This document shows positions 16,958-26,582 of a stretch of DNA of 64,000 nucleotides, piece after piece. The notes under the pieces were generated by a model. The model did not search any database. It saw only the letters and a program-made list of their open reading frames with translations, and had not been told where the DNA came from. Position numbers and translations under genes: made by a program. The number at the start of each line of letters is the position of its first letter. The stretch's first letter is position 1. Source of the DNA: Oceanimonas aquatica (GTDB lineage: Bacteria; Pseudomonadota; Gammaproteobacteria; Enterobacterales; Aeromonadaceae). The stretch lies in assembly GCF_030732065.1 (NCBI RefSeq), contig NZ_JAVBHX010000001.1, positions 248,001 to 312,000 on the forward strand. Direction: 5' to 3'.

Positions 16958-18346
16958 ATGAAAAAGTGGTTATGCATCATCTGCGGACTGATTTATGACG
17001 AAGCCAAGGGTTGGCCGGCCGACGGTATCGCGCCGGGCACCCGCTGGGAAGACGTGCCGGACGACTGGCTGTGTCCCGATTGCCTGGTGGGCAAGGCGGA
17101 CTTCGAAATGATCGAGATCACCGACGACGAGCCGGCAGAAGTGGTGGCCATGGCCGAGACGCTGGCGCCGGCGGCCGAGCTCACTCTGGAGCCGGTGGTG
17201 ATCATCGGCACCGGCCACGGTGGCTATCAGCTGGCGGCGGCGCTGCGGGCCCGCGCTCCCGAACTGCCCATTACCCTGTTTACCGCCGATGACGGCGCCC
17301 TTTACAGCAAGCCGGCGCTGTCCAATGCCCTGGCTCTGGGCAAGGACGGCGACGGCCTGGTGAGCGAAACCGCCCTGGCCTGGGAGCAGCGCCTGGGCGT
17401 GCGGGTTTATCCCCATACCCGGGTGGAGAAAATCGACCGGGAAAACAAGCGGCTGCACACCAGCATTGGTGAATATCCCTATGGCCGCCTGGTGCTGGCC
17501 ACGGGTGCTTCACCCATTCAGATTCCGGTGGCCGGCATTCCGGTGGCCGGCGAGCAAAGCGCCATGGTAAGCGTGAATGACCTGCTGGATTACCGCCGTT
17601 TCCGTGACCAGCTGGCCGGTAAAAAGCACGTCACCATTCTGGGTGACGGCCTTATCGGCTGTGAGTTTGCCAACGACCTGGCGGCCCAGGGCATTGGCGT
17701 GACCGTGGTGGGGCTGGGCCAGTGGCCCATGGAACGACTGATCCCGCAACCCTTGGGTGAAGCGCTGCAACGGGCCCTGAGCGGCCTGGGAGTGGAGTGG
17801 GCGCTGCAGGACAGCATCTCCCACATTGAGGCCGACGGCGACAGCTATCGCCTGCAGCTGCAAAGCGGCGCTGAACTGGCCACGGATCTGGTGCTGAGCG
17901 CTGTGGGCCTGCGGCCCAACATTGGCCTTGCCCAGGCGGCAGGACTGGCCACCGGCCGCGGCATCAGCGTGGATTTGACCCACGCCACCAGTGACCCCGC
18001 CATTTTTGCCCTGGGCGATTGTGCCGAGGTAGCGGGCCAGTGGGCACCCTATATCGCGCCCATCAATCAGGCCATTCCCGCCCTGGTGGAGACCCTGCTG
18101 GGCCGCACTACCGAGGCCAGCCTCAAGGCCTCGCCGGTGCTGGTGAAAACCCCGGTGCTGCCGCTGTCGGTACAACCGGCGGTGGGCCCCGGCGAGTGGC
18201 GGGTAGAGGCTCATGGTGAAGAGTTGGCCGCCGGCTTTTACGGCGCCGACGGCAGCCTGAGCGGCTTTGCGCTGCTGGGCCGCGAGCTGCAGAGCCAGCG
18301 CAGCCAGTGGCTGGAACACCTTAACCCTGCCCGCAACGTGGCCTGA
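16958..18346 (+). CDS. Rubredoxin fused to rubredoxin/NAD(P) reductase
   Basis: 462 residues from ATG 16958 (GGGAGAG upstream). Residues 1-50 are a complete rubredoxin: iron ligands C6, C9, C39 and C42 (CIICG...CPDC) with the conserved [15 protein letters not shown]. After an acidic linker, residues 75-400 are a FAD-dependent pyridine-nucleotide oxidoreductase with [17 protein letters not shown] (FAD), [19 protein letters not shown] (NAD(P)H) and [10 protein letters not shown]. Free-standing homologues pass electrons from NADH to rubredoxin and on to alkane hydroxylase or oxygen detoxification. Here it sits in an operon whose Rieske oxygenase has no ferredoxin-reductase partner of the usual FNR type, so it is a reasonable candidate for the electron donor. 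Inference, not shown. Confidence 0.9.
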   Translation: MKKWLCIICGLIYDEAKGWPADGIAPGTRWEDVPDDWLCPDCLVGKADFEMIEITDDEPAEVVAMAETLAPAAELTLEPVVIIGTGHGGYQLAAALRARAPELPITLFTADDGALYSKPALSNALALGKDGDGLVSETALAWEQRLGVRVYPHTRVEKIDRENKRLHTSIGEYPYGRLVLATGASPIQIPVAGIPVAGEQSAMVSVNDLLDYRRFRDQLAGKKHVTILGDGLIGCEFANDLAAQGIGVTVVGLGQWPMERLIPQPLGEALQRALSGLGVEWALQDSISHIEADGDSYRLQLQSGAELATDLVLSAVGLRPNIGLAQAAGLATGRGISVDLTHATSDPAIFALGDCAEVAGQWAPYIAPINQAIPALVETLLGRTTEASLKASPVLVKTPVLPLSVQPAVGPGEWRVEAHGEELAAGFYGADGSLSGFALLGRELQSQRSQWLEHLNPARNVA

Positions 18347-18356
18347 GGAACACATC

Positions 18357-19673
18357 ATGATCGCCTTACCCAACGACGACAACAGCTGCGGCTGGTATCA
18401 GGCGCTGCCCCCGGCGGCGCCCGCCACCCGGCTCAAAGGTACCCAGAAAGCCGATTATGCGGTGCTGGGCGCGGGCTTTGCCGGCCTGGCCGCCGCCCGC
18501 CGGCTTGCCGAGCTCGAGCCCGAGGCCCGCATTGTGCTGGTGGATGCCCAGCGGGTGGCGGAAGGCGCTTCCGGGCGCAACTCCGGCTTTGTGATTGACC
18601 TGCCGCACAAGTTTGCCCTGGAGCACCCGGATCCGGTGCACAAGCAGAAACTGCTGGGCCTCAACCGGGCCGCCATTGCCCAGTTGCAGGGGCTGGTCGA
18701 GCGCCACAACATCGATTGCCAGTGGTCCGCTGTGGGCAAATATCAGGGCGCGGTGGGGGAGCGGGGTATCGCCTTTCTCGAGCACTTCGAGCACCTGATG
18801 AAGGGGCTGGGCGAGCCCTATCAGTGGGTGGACAAAACCGAACTGAGTCGGGTGCTGGGCACTGGCTTCTACAGTCAGGCCATTTTCACCCCCGGTTGCT
18901 ACCTGATGCAGCCGGCGGCCCTGGTGCGCGGCATGGCCGAGCATCTGCCTGATAACGTGGAGCTGCTGGAGCAGTCACCCATTCGTTCACTGCGCCGCGA
19001 AGGCGGCCAGTGGCGGCTGCAGGGAGACGAGGGTGAGATTCAAGTCCCGACCCTGTTGCTGGGGGCCAGCATTTTTACCCGCGAGTTCGGTTATCTCAAA
19101 AACCGGCTGCTGCCGGTAATGACCTTCGCCAGCTGGACCCGGCCGCTGACCGACGACGAGCTGTCCCGCTACGGCGGCGAGCTGAACTGGGGTCTGACCC
19201 CGGCGGATCACGCCGGCACCACCCTGCGCATGACCGCCGACCGGCGCATTATTATTCGCAACAGCTACAAACACGTGCCCAAATACGGTGCCAGTGTCAG
19301 CGAGGCGATGCGCCGGAAAATTCAGGCCGATCACCGCAAGGCGTTTCTGGACCGTTATCCGGCGTTGGCCGAGGTGCCCTTTACCCATACCTGGGGCGGC
19401 GTTTACGCCATCTCCCGCAACTTCACCAACTTCTTTGGTGAGCTTGAAAGCGGCGTGTATGCCAGCGCCTGTGACAACGGCGTGGGCGCGGCCTGGGGCA
19501 CCATCTCCGGCACCCTGATGGCGGACATGGCGGTGGGCGCCGACTCCCAGTTGCTGCGGGACATTTGCCGAGTGACCGGCATGCCCAGCCTGAACCCGCC
19601 CGAGCCCTTCCTGGGGCTGGGGGTGAAAAGCCGTATTCGCCTCGCCAAGTGGCAGAGCAGGAGTGAACTGTGA
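18357..19673 (+). CDS. FAD-dependent amine/amino-acid oxidoreductase (DAO family)
   Basis: 438 residues from ATG 18357 after GAGGAACACATC. The dinucleotide-binding motif ADYAVLGAGFAGLAAARRLAE (about 32-52) is followed by VDAQRVAEGASGRNSGFV, the flavin-contact signature of the DadA/PuuB/glycine-oxidase group. The C-terminal region has TWGGVYAISRNFTNFFGEL and DNGVGAAWGTISG. It should oxidise a C-N bond of a secondary amine or amino acid, giving an imine that hydrolyses to aldehyde plus amine; an N-methylated amino acid would be consistent with the operon. The next gene overlaps its stop as GTGA. Substrate not predictable from sequence. Confidence 0.87.
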   Translation: MIALPNDDNSCGWYQALPPAAPATRLKGTQKADYAVLGAGFAGLAAARRLAELEPEARIVLVDAQRVAEGASGRNSGFVIDLPHKFALEHPDPVHKQKLLGLNRAAIAQLQGLVERHNIDCQWSAVGKYQGAVGERGIAFLEHFEHLMKGLGEPYQWVDKTELSRVLGTGFYSQAIFTPGCYLMQPAALVRGMAEHLPDNVELLEQSPIRSLRREGGQWRLQGDEGEIQVPTLLLGASIFTREFGYLKNRLLPVMTFASWTRPLTDDELSRYGGELNWGLTPADHAGTTLRMTADRRIIIRNSYKHVPKYGASVSEAMRRKIQADHRKAFLDRYPALAEVPFTHTWGGVYAISRNFTNFFGELESGVYASACDNGVGAAWGTISGTLMADMAVGADSQLLRDICRVTGMPSLNPPEPFLGLGVKSRIRLAKWQSRSEL

Positions 19674-20023
19674 CCAAAGAAGTAAAACTGATCGACAGCA
19701 AAGAGCTGGATTTTACCGTGCGGGGCGACACGCCCGGCATGGCCTATGTGGCCCGGGCCCTGAGCCCGGAAGTGTCGCCGAACATCGGCGTGGGTTTTGC
19801 CCGCTGGGAAGGGGCCGAAGTGGCCTGGACCCTGCTTTACGACGAAGTGGTGTTCGTGATTGAAGGCTGCTTTGAGCTCACCGCCAACGGTAAAAAGCAC
19901 GAAGTGCGCCCCGGCCAGATGCTGTGGATCCCCGAAGGCACCGAGCTGGTTTACGGTGGCCATGCCCTCTTTGGCTATGTGGTTCATCCGGGCAACTGGA
20001 AGGAGCTGCACGGCCTGGCCTGA
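19670..20023 (+). CDS. Cupin protein (EutQ-like), last gene of the Rieske operon
   Basis: 117 residues starting at a GTG that overlaps the preceding TGA. A single cupin barrel: LLYDEVVFVIEGCFELTANGKKHEVRPGQMLWIPEGTELVYGG. The usual metal-binding first motif is altered (no HxH), so a metal-dependent activity is uncertain. It resembles EutQ-type cupins of ethanolamine use, here unlinked to eut genes. A role as small-molecule binding or isomerising accessory to the oxidative pathway is inferred from the operon only. Confidence 0.8.
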   Translation: MTKEVKLIDSKELDFTVRGDTPGMAYVARALSPEVSPNIGVGFARWEGAEVAWTLLYDEVVFVIEGCFELTANGKKHEVRPGQMLWIPEGTELVYGGHALFGYVVHPGNWKELHGLA

Positions 20024-20056
20024 ACGCAACCGTTATACGACTCCAAGCACTATCTT

Positions 20057-20080
20057 GCCGGCCCGTTGGCCGGCTTTTTT
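20057..20080 (+). terminator. Intrinsic terminator ending the Rieske operon
   Basis: A 7-bp stem GCCGGCC / GGCCGGC with loop CGTT followed by six T residues, 33 bases past the cupin stop. Confidence 0.85.
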
Positions 20081-20092
20081 GTGTGTTGTGAT

Positions 20093-20941
20093 TCAGCTGC
20101 CGGCCGGCACGGCCTGCCGCCAGCGACGGGGCATGGGCAGGCGCGGCAGCAGCAGGGCGGTGAGTACCACCAGGCCGCCCAGTATGGCTTCCTGGCCCGG
20201 CGGCTCGTTCAGTATCAGCCATACCCACAAGGGCCCAAGGAGCATTTCCAGCAACAGCAGCAGGCCCACTTCCGCCGCCGGCAGATAGCGCGGCCCCTGG
20301 CTTATCAGCACATAGGCGAGCGGCACCACACCGAGGCCGAGCAGACCCAGCCAGAGCGCATCGGCGGCCGGCACCGTTAATACCGGCGCTTGGGTAAATC
20401 CCACCAGAGCGATGATAAGCCCCGCAGGCACCAGCGCCGGCGCCATATTGGCGGGGCGGGCGGCCCGATCGCACACCAGCTTGCCGCCCAGGCTGGCAGC
20501 ACACAACAGGGCCGCCGAATCCCCGGCCAGATTGCTGTCACCACTGCCCGACATCACCATCATCAGCCCTGCCATGCACAGCGCCATGGCCAGCCAGGTG
20601 CGCAGGGTGATCTGCTCTTTCAGCAAAATGCGGCTGAGCAGGGCGCCCACCAGGGGCGCGGCGGCAAGAATGATCAGGGTATTGGCCACGCTGGTGAGGC
20701 GCACCGCCAGCACAAAGGTAATGGTGGTGGCGGCATAACACAGCGCCGAGCCCAGCATCAGCCGGCGCGGCAGCCGTGTTTTGGGACGGCACAATACGCC
20801 CACACTCAGGCTCAGCAGCAGCCCGCGCCAGAACAACAGGCTCCAGTGATCGGCGCCGATCAGGCGAATCAGCAGGGCATCCAGACTGAGCACGGTGACC
20901 CCGGCCAGAGTGAGTAAAACGCCTTTGTGGTAAGGGGACAT
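20093..20941 (-). CDS. EamA-family drug/metabolite exporter
   Basis: 282 residues from ATG 20941 (GGAAG about ten bases upstream); a longer frame from 21073 would add a non-hydrophobic extension. Ten hydrophobic helices form two EamA halves, the first starting GVLLTLAGVTVLSLDALLIRLIG, the second from about residue 140. Such inner-membrane permeases export amino acids or other small metabolites. It is convergent with the Rieske operon and lies downstream of nhaC on the same strand, separated from it by the nhaC terminator. Confidence 0.85.
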   Translation of the reverse strand: MSPYHKGVLLTLAGVTVLSLDALLIRLIGADHWSLLFWRGLLLSLSVGVLCRPKTRLPRRLMLGSALCYAATTITFVLAVRLTSVANTLIILAAAPLVGALLSRILLKEQITLRTWLAMALCMAGLMMVMSGSGDSNLAGDSAALLCAASLGGKLVCDRAARPANMAPALVPAGLIIALVGFTQAPVLTVPAADALWLGLLGLGVVPLAYVLISQGPRYLPAAEVGLLLLLEMLLGPLWVWLILNEPPGQEAILGGLVVLTALLLPRLPMPRRWRQAVPAGS

Positions 20942-21130
20942 AATGGGGCTTCCGCAACAGTAAAAACTGAGGGCGAGCATGGCGTTTATACGGATGCCGG
21001 ACTGTGCTGAAAACGGCCTGACTGATGGTGTAAACGACGCGGTTTTTCCGTCACTCCCGTGAAGAAACGTCATCCCCGTGCAGACGGGGACGAGAGTCCA
21101 GGGCCGGCGGCTCCGGCTTCAGCCATCGTG

Positions 21131-21158
21131 CACAAAAAACGGGCCTTTCGGCCCGTTT
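21131..21158 (-). terminator. Intrinsic terminator of nhaC
   Basis: AAACGGGCC / GGCCCGTTT stem with loop TTTC, followed on the minus strand by a T-run. It lies 22 bases beyond the nhaC stop. A copy of the dispersed repeat (21051-21105) is further downstream. Confidence 0.8.
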
Positions 21159-21180
21159 CGTCTTCAAAACAGCAATGTGA

Positions 21181-22656
21181 TTATTTCACCGCTACCGGCT
21201 CGGCGGCCAGCTCGGCGGCTTCCCGCTGCCATTGTTCCTTTTCCTTGGCCGAGGCCTTGGGGGAGAACCAGCCCAGGTGGGCGTAGGCCATGCCGATCAG
21301 CGGCGACAGCCAGCAGGCGAAGGCCAGCGGAATGTACAGCAGGTTTTCGGTGTTGCCCTCCGAAATGCCCAGACCCAGGGCGGTGATCACCACGGCGCCG
21401 CCGGCATTCCAGGGGATCAGCGGCGAGATCAGGGTGCCGCCTTCCTCACAGGCGCGGGACAGGTTCAGCGGCGAGTAGCCCTTGGCCTTGTAGGCGGGGG
21501 CGTACATGCGGCCGGGCAGGGCGATGGACAGGTAGGGGTCGCCGCCCACCACGTTGGTCATGGCCGAGGTGGCAATGGCGGACGACTGCATGGCGCCAAA
21601 GCTGTTGGTGCGGCCCAGAATCTTCTCCACAATGGTTTCCAGGCAGCCGGTGCGTTCCAGCACGCCACCAAAGGCCAGGGCCACCAGCATCAGGGTGATC
21701 ACCCAGGTCATGCTCTGAATGCCGCCACGGTTGAGCAGGGCGTCAATTTCGCGCACACCGGTATCAATCTGGTAGCCGCTGAACATGAACTCGAACGCCT
21801 GTTGCAGGCCCACGCCCTGAGTCAGCATGGCAGTGGCCAGGCCCAGCAGGGCGCCGGCAAACAGGGTGGGCAGGGCCGGCATTTTCTTCAGTGCCAGGCC
21901 AATGGTGACCACCAGCGGCAGCAGCAGGGTCCAGGACAGCTCAAAGTTCTGATCCAGGCCGTTGATGATGCTCTCGATGCGGGTGAAGTTCACCGCCTGA
22001 TCGCCAATCAGACCAAAGCCGGCCACCAGATAAATGACCAGTGCAATCAGCATGGCGGGAATGGTGGTGGGCAGCATGTTGCGAATGTGGTCGAACAGGT
22101 TCACGCCGGTCACGGCGGGGGCCAGGTTGGTGGTGTCCGACAGCGGCGACATCTTGTCACCGAAGAAGGCGCCAGACACCACGGCACCGGCGGTCCAGTA
22201 CATGGGAATGTCAAAGCCGTTGCCAATGCCCATCAGCGCCAGGCCCACGGTGCCGGTGGTGCCCCAGGACGTGCCGAGCGACACCGACACCACGGCGCAG
22301 ATCAGCACGGAGGCGGCCAGGAACAGCTCCGGCGAGATCAGGCTGAGGCCCAGCTTGATGAGGTAGGGCACGGTGCCGCTGGCAATCCAGATGCCGACGA
22401 TCATGCCGACGATGATCAGAATGCCCACCGACTGCAGGCCAAGACGCACCACATGCATGATGCCGTCTTCCATGTCGTTCCAGCGGTAGCCGCGCAGCCA
22501 GCCGATCAGGGCGGTAATGGCCACGCCGATGGCGAGCGGAACATGGGGGGTGAAGTTGCCGAAGTAAAACAGCTGCACACCCAGCACCACAAAGGTGAGG
22601 GCGATGGGCAGACAGGCCAGCCAGAAGCCGGGTTTTTGGGGGGCTTTTGTTGTCAT
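21181..22656 (-). CDS. nhaC: NhaC-type Na+/H+ antiporter
   Basis: 491 residues with 11-12 membrane helices. NhaC proteins exchange cytoplasmic Na+ for protons; some relatives exchange organic acids or amino acids. Recognisable stretches are SLGTSWGTTGTVGLALMGIG, GAFFGDKMSPLSDTTNLAP (the conserved core with acidic residues) and TNVVGGDPYLSIALPGRM. The ribosome site GGAGAGAACC precedes the ATG. It is the gene after the hybrid kinase on the same strand, with a 124-base gap holding its own promoter space. In a marine bacterium with Na+-coupled BCCT uptake, a sodium-cycling role is sensible. Confidence 0.92.
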   Translation of the reverse strand: MTTKAPQKPGFWLACLPIALTFVVLGVQLFYFGNFTPHVPLAIGVAITALIGWLRGYRWNDMEDGIMHVVRLGLQSVGILIIVGMIVGIWIASGTVPYLIKLGLSLISPELFLAASVLICAVVSVSLGTSWGTTGTVGLALMGIGNGFDIPMYWTAGAVVSGAFFGDKMSPLSDTTNLAPAVTGVNLFDHIRNMLPTTIPAMLIALVIYLVAGFGLIGDQAVNFTRIESIINGLDQNFELSWTLLLPLVVTIGLALKKMPALPTLFAGALLGLATAMLTQGVGLQQAFEFMFSGYQIDTGVREIDALLNRGGIQSMTWVITLMLVALAFGGVLERTGCLETIVEKILGRTNSFGAMQSSAIATSAMTNVVGGDPYLSIALPGRMYAPAYKAKGYSPLNLSRACEEGGTLISPLIPWNAGGAVVITALGLGISEGNTENLLYIPLAFACWLSPLIGMAYAHLGWFSPKASAKEKEQWQREAAELAAEPVAVK

Positions 22657-22780
22657 GGTTCTCTCCTTGAGCCAAAGCCGGCCCGGCGAGTGCCGGGCGG
22701 CATACCGGTAACAGGCTCAGGCTAAGGGGAGAATGTATGGCGGGGTTGTGCCAATTGTAAAAAGTTGTAAACGGTTTGTG

Positions 22781-25045
22781 TCAGTTCTTGCGTTCCAGCT
22801 GCCGGCACAGGGCGGCCAGGTCGTCCCGGGCCTGCTGTGCTGCCCGCTCCATGTCGGTGAGCAGGGTCGGCAGCAAAAAGCTGGCGCTCTCGGCGGCCCG
22901 CTCCAGCTCGCCCAGTACCTCGGCCAGCCGGGACTGATCCAGCATGCCGGCGGTGCCCCCCAGACGATGGGCCAGCCGGGCCAGCTCGTGATGATCCTCG
23001 TTGTCCGCCGCCCGTTGCAGCTCCGCCACCTTGCCGGGCAGCTCGTCGGCAAAGCTTCTGGCCATGGCCAGCAGCCGGCCACGGCCCAGCACCCGCAGGT
23101 GCTCCTGCAGCAACGGCTGGGTCAGGGCCAGCTCGGGCTGCAGCTTGATGCCCATGGCCTGGGCCAGGGCCTGGGTGAGCCTTGGCCACTGCACCGGCTT
23201 GGCCACCACCGCCTTCAGGCCGGCGTCCAGATAACGGCGAATGTCTTCGGGCGTGACGCTGGCGGTAATCGCAATAATGGGGGTGTCCTGGTTCAGACCG
23301 GTGAGCTGCTCGCGGATCAGCCGGCTGGTTTCCAGGCCGTCCATGCCCGGCAGGTGCATGTCCATCAATATCACGTCAAAGGCCTGCTGACGCGCCAGTT
23401 CCAGTGCCTGCTCGCCGCTTTCAGCCTGACTGACCAGGTGATAATGCTGCTCCAGCAGAGCGGTGAGAATGCCCCGGTTGATGGCCACGTCTTCCACCAG
23501 CAGCAGGCTGAGGCTGGGCAGGGCGGCCAGCTCGGTCTGCCGGGCCCGGGCCGGGGCCTCGACCGGCGTGAGTGGCAGGGTAAAGCCAAAGCGGCTGCCC
23601 CGGCCGGGTGCGCTTTCCAGAGACAGGGTGCCGCCCATGGCTTCAATCAGCCGGCGGGAAATGGCCAGCCCCAGGCCGGTGCCGCCGTAGCGACGGCTGA
23701 TGCTCTCGTCGGCCTGGGTAAAGCGGTCAAAAATGCGATCCTGTTGCTCGCTGGCAATGCCGATGCCGTTGTCTTCCACCACAAACTGCCAGCCCTTGCC
23801 CACCGGACGCACCGCCAGCCGCACCTGGCCGCCTTCGTCGGTGAACTTGATGGCGTTCGACAACAGATTAATCAGTACCTGGCGCACCCGGTCGGCGTGG
23901 CCCGAGAGCCAGGGCAGGGTGTCGGGGGCGTTCAGACGCAGCCGGATCTGCTTGGCGCCGGCATAGCCCTGCATCATGGCAATGGTGCTTTCCAGCAGTT
24001 CGCTCAGGGCAAAGGGAGCCGGGTCTTCCGGCAACGGGCCCTGCTCCAGAGCGGCGTAGTCGAGCACGTCGTTGAGCAGCATCAGCAGGTGATCCGCCGA
24101 GTGTTGCAGGGTGTCGAGCAGGCCCTTTTCGGCGCGGTTTTCCAGCGCCGGCTTGAGCAGGGTCAGGGTACCCAGAATGCCGTTCATGGGGGTGCGCAGT
24201 TCGTGGGTCATGTTGGCAATAAAGCGCGACTTGGCACTGTCGGCGGCTTCCGCTTCTTCCTTGGCCTGACGCAGATTCCGGGTGCGCTTGTCGACCAGCG
24301 CCTCGAGCTTTTCCTTGTCGTGCTGCAGCTCGCTCTGGCGGCGTTCCACCGACTGGCGCATGGTGTTGATGGCACCCACCAGGGTGTCGAGTTCGTCGGG
24401 CAGGGCGCCCGGGCTGCGGGCCAGGCCGAGGGGCGTGGAGTCCGGGCGGCCTTCACCAATTTGCTCCACATAACGGGCCATGCGTTCCAGATGGCGGGTC
24501 ACCCGGCGCTGAAACACCAGCATCAGGCTCAGGGCAATCAGCAGCACGGTGAGCGACTGGCCCAGCAAAATGCTGCGGGCCCGGCCGATCAGCTGATGAC
24601 GAATGCTTTGCCGGCTGAAGGCCACCTCCAGCCGGCCCACGGTTTGCGGCCCCAGCGCCGGGCTGGGGTACACCAGCTCAAAGCCGTGGCGGTTCACGCC
24701 GTCGTTGCCCGGCCCCCTGGTCAGAACCAGCGGCTGGTCCAGACCATCGCCGGTGACCGTGAGGCTGGCCATGTGGGGCATGTCGAGCATGCTTTCCAGC
24801 TGCAGCCGGGCCTGGGGCAGGTTCAGATCCCACAGGCTCTGTGACAGACCGTTAAGGTAGCTTTGCTCAATCAGTACCAGCCGTTCGTCCATTTCCCGGT
24901 TGATCTTGCGGTGATCCAGCCACAGCTGCACGCCGGTAGACAGCAGGGTAAAGCACAGGCTGACGCCGATGATAAGCCAGAACAGGCGAAAACTCAGAGG
25001 GTGCCGCCGCCGGTAGCGGGGCAGCAGGGTCAACAGGGCATTCAT
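22781..25045 (-). CDS. Hybrid histidine kinase (TorS-like: HisKA-HATPase-REC-Hpt)
   Basis: 754 residues. Helix 1 at about 20-42, a periplasmic sensor of about 110 residues containing [17 protein letters not shown], helix 2 at about 158-178, HAMP and coiled coil (190-265), HisKA with phospho-acceptor His281 ([11 protein letters not shown]), HATPase with NLLSNAIKF and DNGIGI, receiver with phospho-acceptor Asp562 ([10 protein letters not shown]), and Hpt with His693 ([10 protein letters not shown]). This gives a full His-Asp-His relay to the response regulator encoded two genes upstream. Its ATG follows the stop of the binding-protein gene directly, so the three form one operon. Organisation resembles TorS with a periplasmic partner, but the ligand is unknown. 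Confidence 0.92.
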   Translation of the reverse strand: MNALLTLLPRYRRRHPLSFRLFWLIIGVSLCFTLLSTGVQLWLDHRKINREMDERLVLIEQSYLNGLSQSLWDLNLPQARLQLESMLDMPHMASLTVTGDGLDQPLVLTRGPGNDGVNRHGFELVYPSPALGPQTVGRLEVAFSRQSIRHQLIGRARSILLGQSLTVLLIALSLMLVFQRRVTRHLERMARYVEQIGEGRPDSTPLGLARSPGALPDELDTLVGAINTMRQSVERRQSELQHDKEKLEALVDKRTRNLRQAKEEAEAADSAKSRFIANMTHELRTPMNGILGTLTLLKPALENRAEKGLLDTLQHSADHLLMLLNDVLDYAALEQGPLPEDPAPFALSELLESTIAMMQGYAGAKQIRLRLNAPDTLPWLSGHADRVRQVLINLLSNAIKFTDEGGQVRLAVRPVGKGWQFVVEDNGIGIASEQQDRIFDRFTQADESISRRYGGTGLGLAISRRLIEAMGGTLSLESAPGRGSRFGFTLPLTPVEAPARARQTELAALPSLSLLLVEDVAINRGILTALLEQHYHLVSQAESGEQALELARQQAFDVILMDMHLPGMDGLETSRLIREQLTGLNQDTPIIAITASVTPEDIRRYLDAGLKAVVAKPVQWPRLTQALAQAMGIKLQPELALTQPLLQEHLRVLGRGRLLAMARSFADELPGKVAELQRAADNEDHHELARLAHRLGGTAGMLDQSRLAEVLGELERAAESASFLLPTLLTDMERAAQQARDDLAALCRQLERKN

Positions 25046-25789
25046 TCAGGGGGCGTCCAGGTAATGGCGTTCAAAATGGGGCGTGATCTGTTCAATGTAA
25101 CGGTTTTCGGCCAGTTCCCGCAGCCGCGCCGACAGCGCCGGCAGCAGGGGGGACAGCCGCGAGCCCCTGGGCACGGCCAGGTGATAGTGCTCCAGGGTCA
25201 GCAGCTCGGGCAGGGGCTGCACCTGCCCGGTCAGGCCGAGCTTTTGTGTTTGCAGCTTGCCGGTGGCCAGGCCGATGGGCATGTAATCGATGCGGCCCAG
25301 GGCCAGTTTGTGAAAGTTCTGCTCGCCGGTGGAGACCCGCTCCACATGGGGGTGGTGAGCGGTGAGGTGGTCGAATTCGTCGCCGAAACTATCGCCAAAC
25401 AGCAGCCCCAGGGTTTGGGTGGTCAGGTTCCAGGGCACCCGGCTGCCGTTGCCGAAGTGGGTGAACAGCACCACCGGGTCTGCCACTATGGGTGTCGCGC
25501 TGAACAAAAAGTCCTTTTCCCGGGCCCGGGTCTTGTAGGCAGCCACAATCAGGTCCACCTTGCCCTGGCGCGCCGCCAGCTGGCAGCGCTCCCAGTTGCC
25601 GAATACCCGCATGTCCACCTGATAACCCTGCTCGGCCAGCAGCTTGCGCGCCAGGTGCGGGGCTATGCCGGTGAGCTCACCGTTTTGCTCCCACGACAGC
25701 GGCGGATACACGGGGTGGCCACAGGCGGTAATGGTGGGGGGCTTTGCCCAGGCCAGGGCGGGCAGCAGCAACAACAGCAGGCGTAGCAT
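25046..25789 (-). CDS. Periplasmic solute-binding protein (SBP_bac_3) of a sensor operon
   Basis: 247 residues from the ATG at 25789, which overlaps the response-regulator stop as TGATG; a GTG three codons earlier is possible. A very hydrophobic signal peptide ends LAWAKP. The mature protein has the family 3 pattern (YPPLSWEQNGELTGIAPHLARKLL, then GKVDLIVAAYKTRAREKDFLFSATPIV). There is no ABC permease or ATPase nearby. Its place between response regulator and hybrid kinase suggests it binds a ligand in the periplasm and presents it to the kinase sensor domain. Confidence 0.88.
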   Translation of the reverse strand: MLRLLLLLLPALAWAKPPTITACGHPVYPPLSWEQNGELTGIAPHLARKLLAEQGYQVDMRVFGNWERCQLAARQGKVDLIVAAYKTRAREKDFLFSATPIVADPVVLFTHFGNGSRVPWNLTTQTLGLLFGDSFGDEFDHLTAHHPHVERVSTGEQNFHKLALGRIDYMPIGLATGKLQTQKLGLTGQVQPLPELLTLEHYHLAVPRGSRLSPLLPALSARLRELAENRYIEQITPHFERHYLDAP

Positions 25790-26505
25790 CAGCAACACGG
25801 CACCGCCCTGGGAGTAAACACATAGCCGGCACCGTGCACGGTCAGGATGATGCGCGGGCTGGCGGGGTCATCCCCCAGCTTGCGCCGCAGACGGCCCACC
25901 AGCACGTCTATGGTGCGGTCGTTGGGGGCCCATTCCCGGTTTTTGATGCGATCCATCAGCTGATCCCGGGACAGGGTCTGGCCGGCATGGTTCATAAAGG
26001 CGCACAGCAACTGATATTCACCGTGGGTGAGGGGCGTGGACTCGTCGTCGTCGCTCAGCAGCAGGCGGCGGTCGAGATCGATGCGCCAGTCGTCAAAGCG
26101 GCGCAGCTGGGTGCTGGCGGTCTGTTCACGGGGGGAGGCCGCCCGCACCCGGCGGGCCAGGTTCTTGGCCCGGGCCAGCAGCTCCCTGGGGTTAAAGGGC
26201 TTGGACACGTATTCGTCGGCGCCGCATTCGAGACCGATAATGCGCTCGATGTCGTCCTGACGGCTGGTGACCAGAATGATGCCGGTGTCGCTGTTGGCGC
26301 GAATTTCCCGGGTCAGAGTGAGGCCGTCCTTGCCCGGCAGGCGTATGTCGAGCAGCACCAGATCCACCTTGTGCGCCTGCATCAGTTGCTCGGCCTCCTC
26401 GGCACTGGCGGCGCCGTGCACCTCATATTGTTCCTGGCGAAAGTAGTCGGCCAGGCAGTCTCTGGTGATGTCGTCGTCTTCCACTATCAGAATGCTGATA
26501 TCCAT
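25789..26505 (-). CDS. OmpR/TorR-family response regulator
   Basis: 238 residues from ATG 26505; a TTG 13 codons earlier would add a histidine/glutamine-rich stretch without family similarity. Receiver domain with phospho-acceptor Asp53 (LLDIRLPGKDG) and conserved Lys in YVSKPFNPREL, then a winged-helix DNA-binding domain (LTHGEYQLLCAFMNHAGQTLSRDQLMD, RTIDVLVGRLRRKLGDD). First gene of the operon with the binding protein and the hybrid kinase. Resembles TorR, but no torCAD genes are in the window; nhaC directly downstream is a possible target. Confidence 0.92.
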   Translation of the reverse strand: MDISILIVEDDDITRDCLADYFRQEQYEVHGAASAEEAEQLMQAHKVDLVLLDIRLPGKDGLTLTREIRANSDTGIILVTSRQDDIERIIGLECGADEYVSKPFNPRELLARAKNLARRVRAASPREQTASTQLRRFDDWRIDLDRRLLLSDDDESTPLTHGEYQLLCAFMNHAGQTLSRDQLMDRIKNREWAPNDRTIDVLVGRLRRKLGDDPASPRIILTVHGAGYVFTPRAVPCC

Positions 26506-26582
26506 ATCATGCCCGTGTTGTTGATGATGCCCTGCCTGGCCCAAATCTATCTATCACCGCCGTCGCGGCCTTGTCAACGCGT

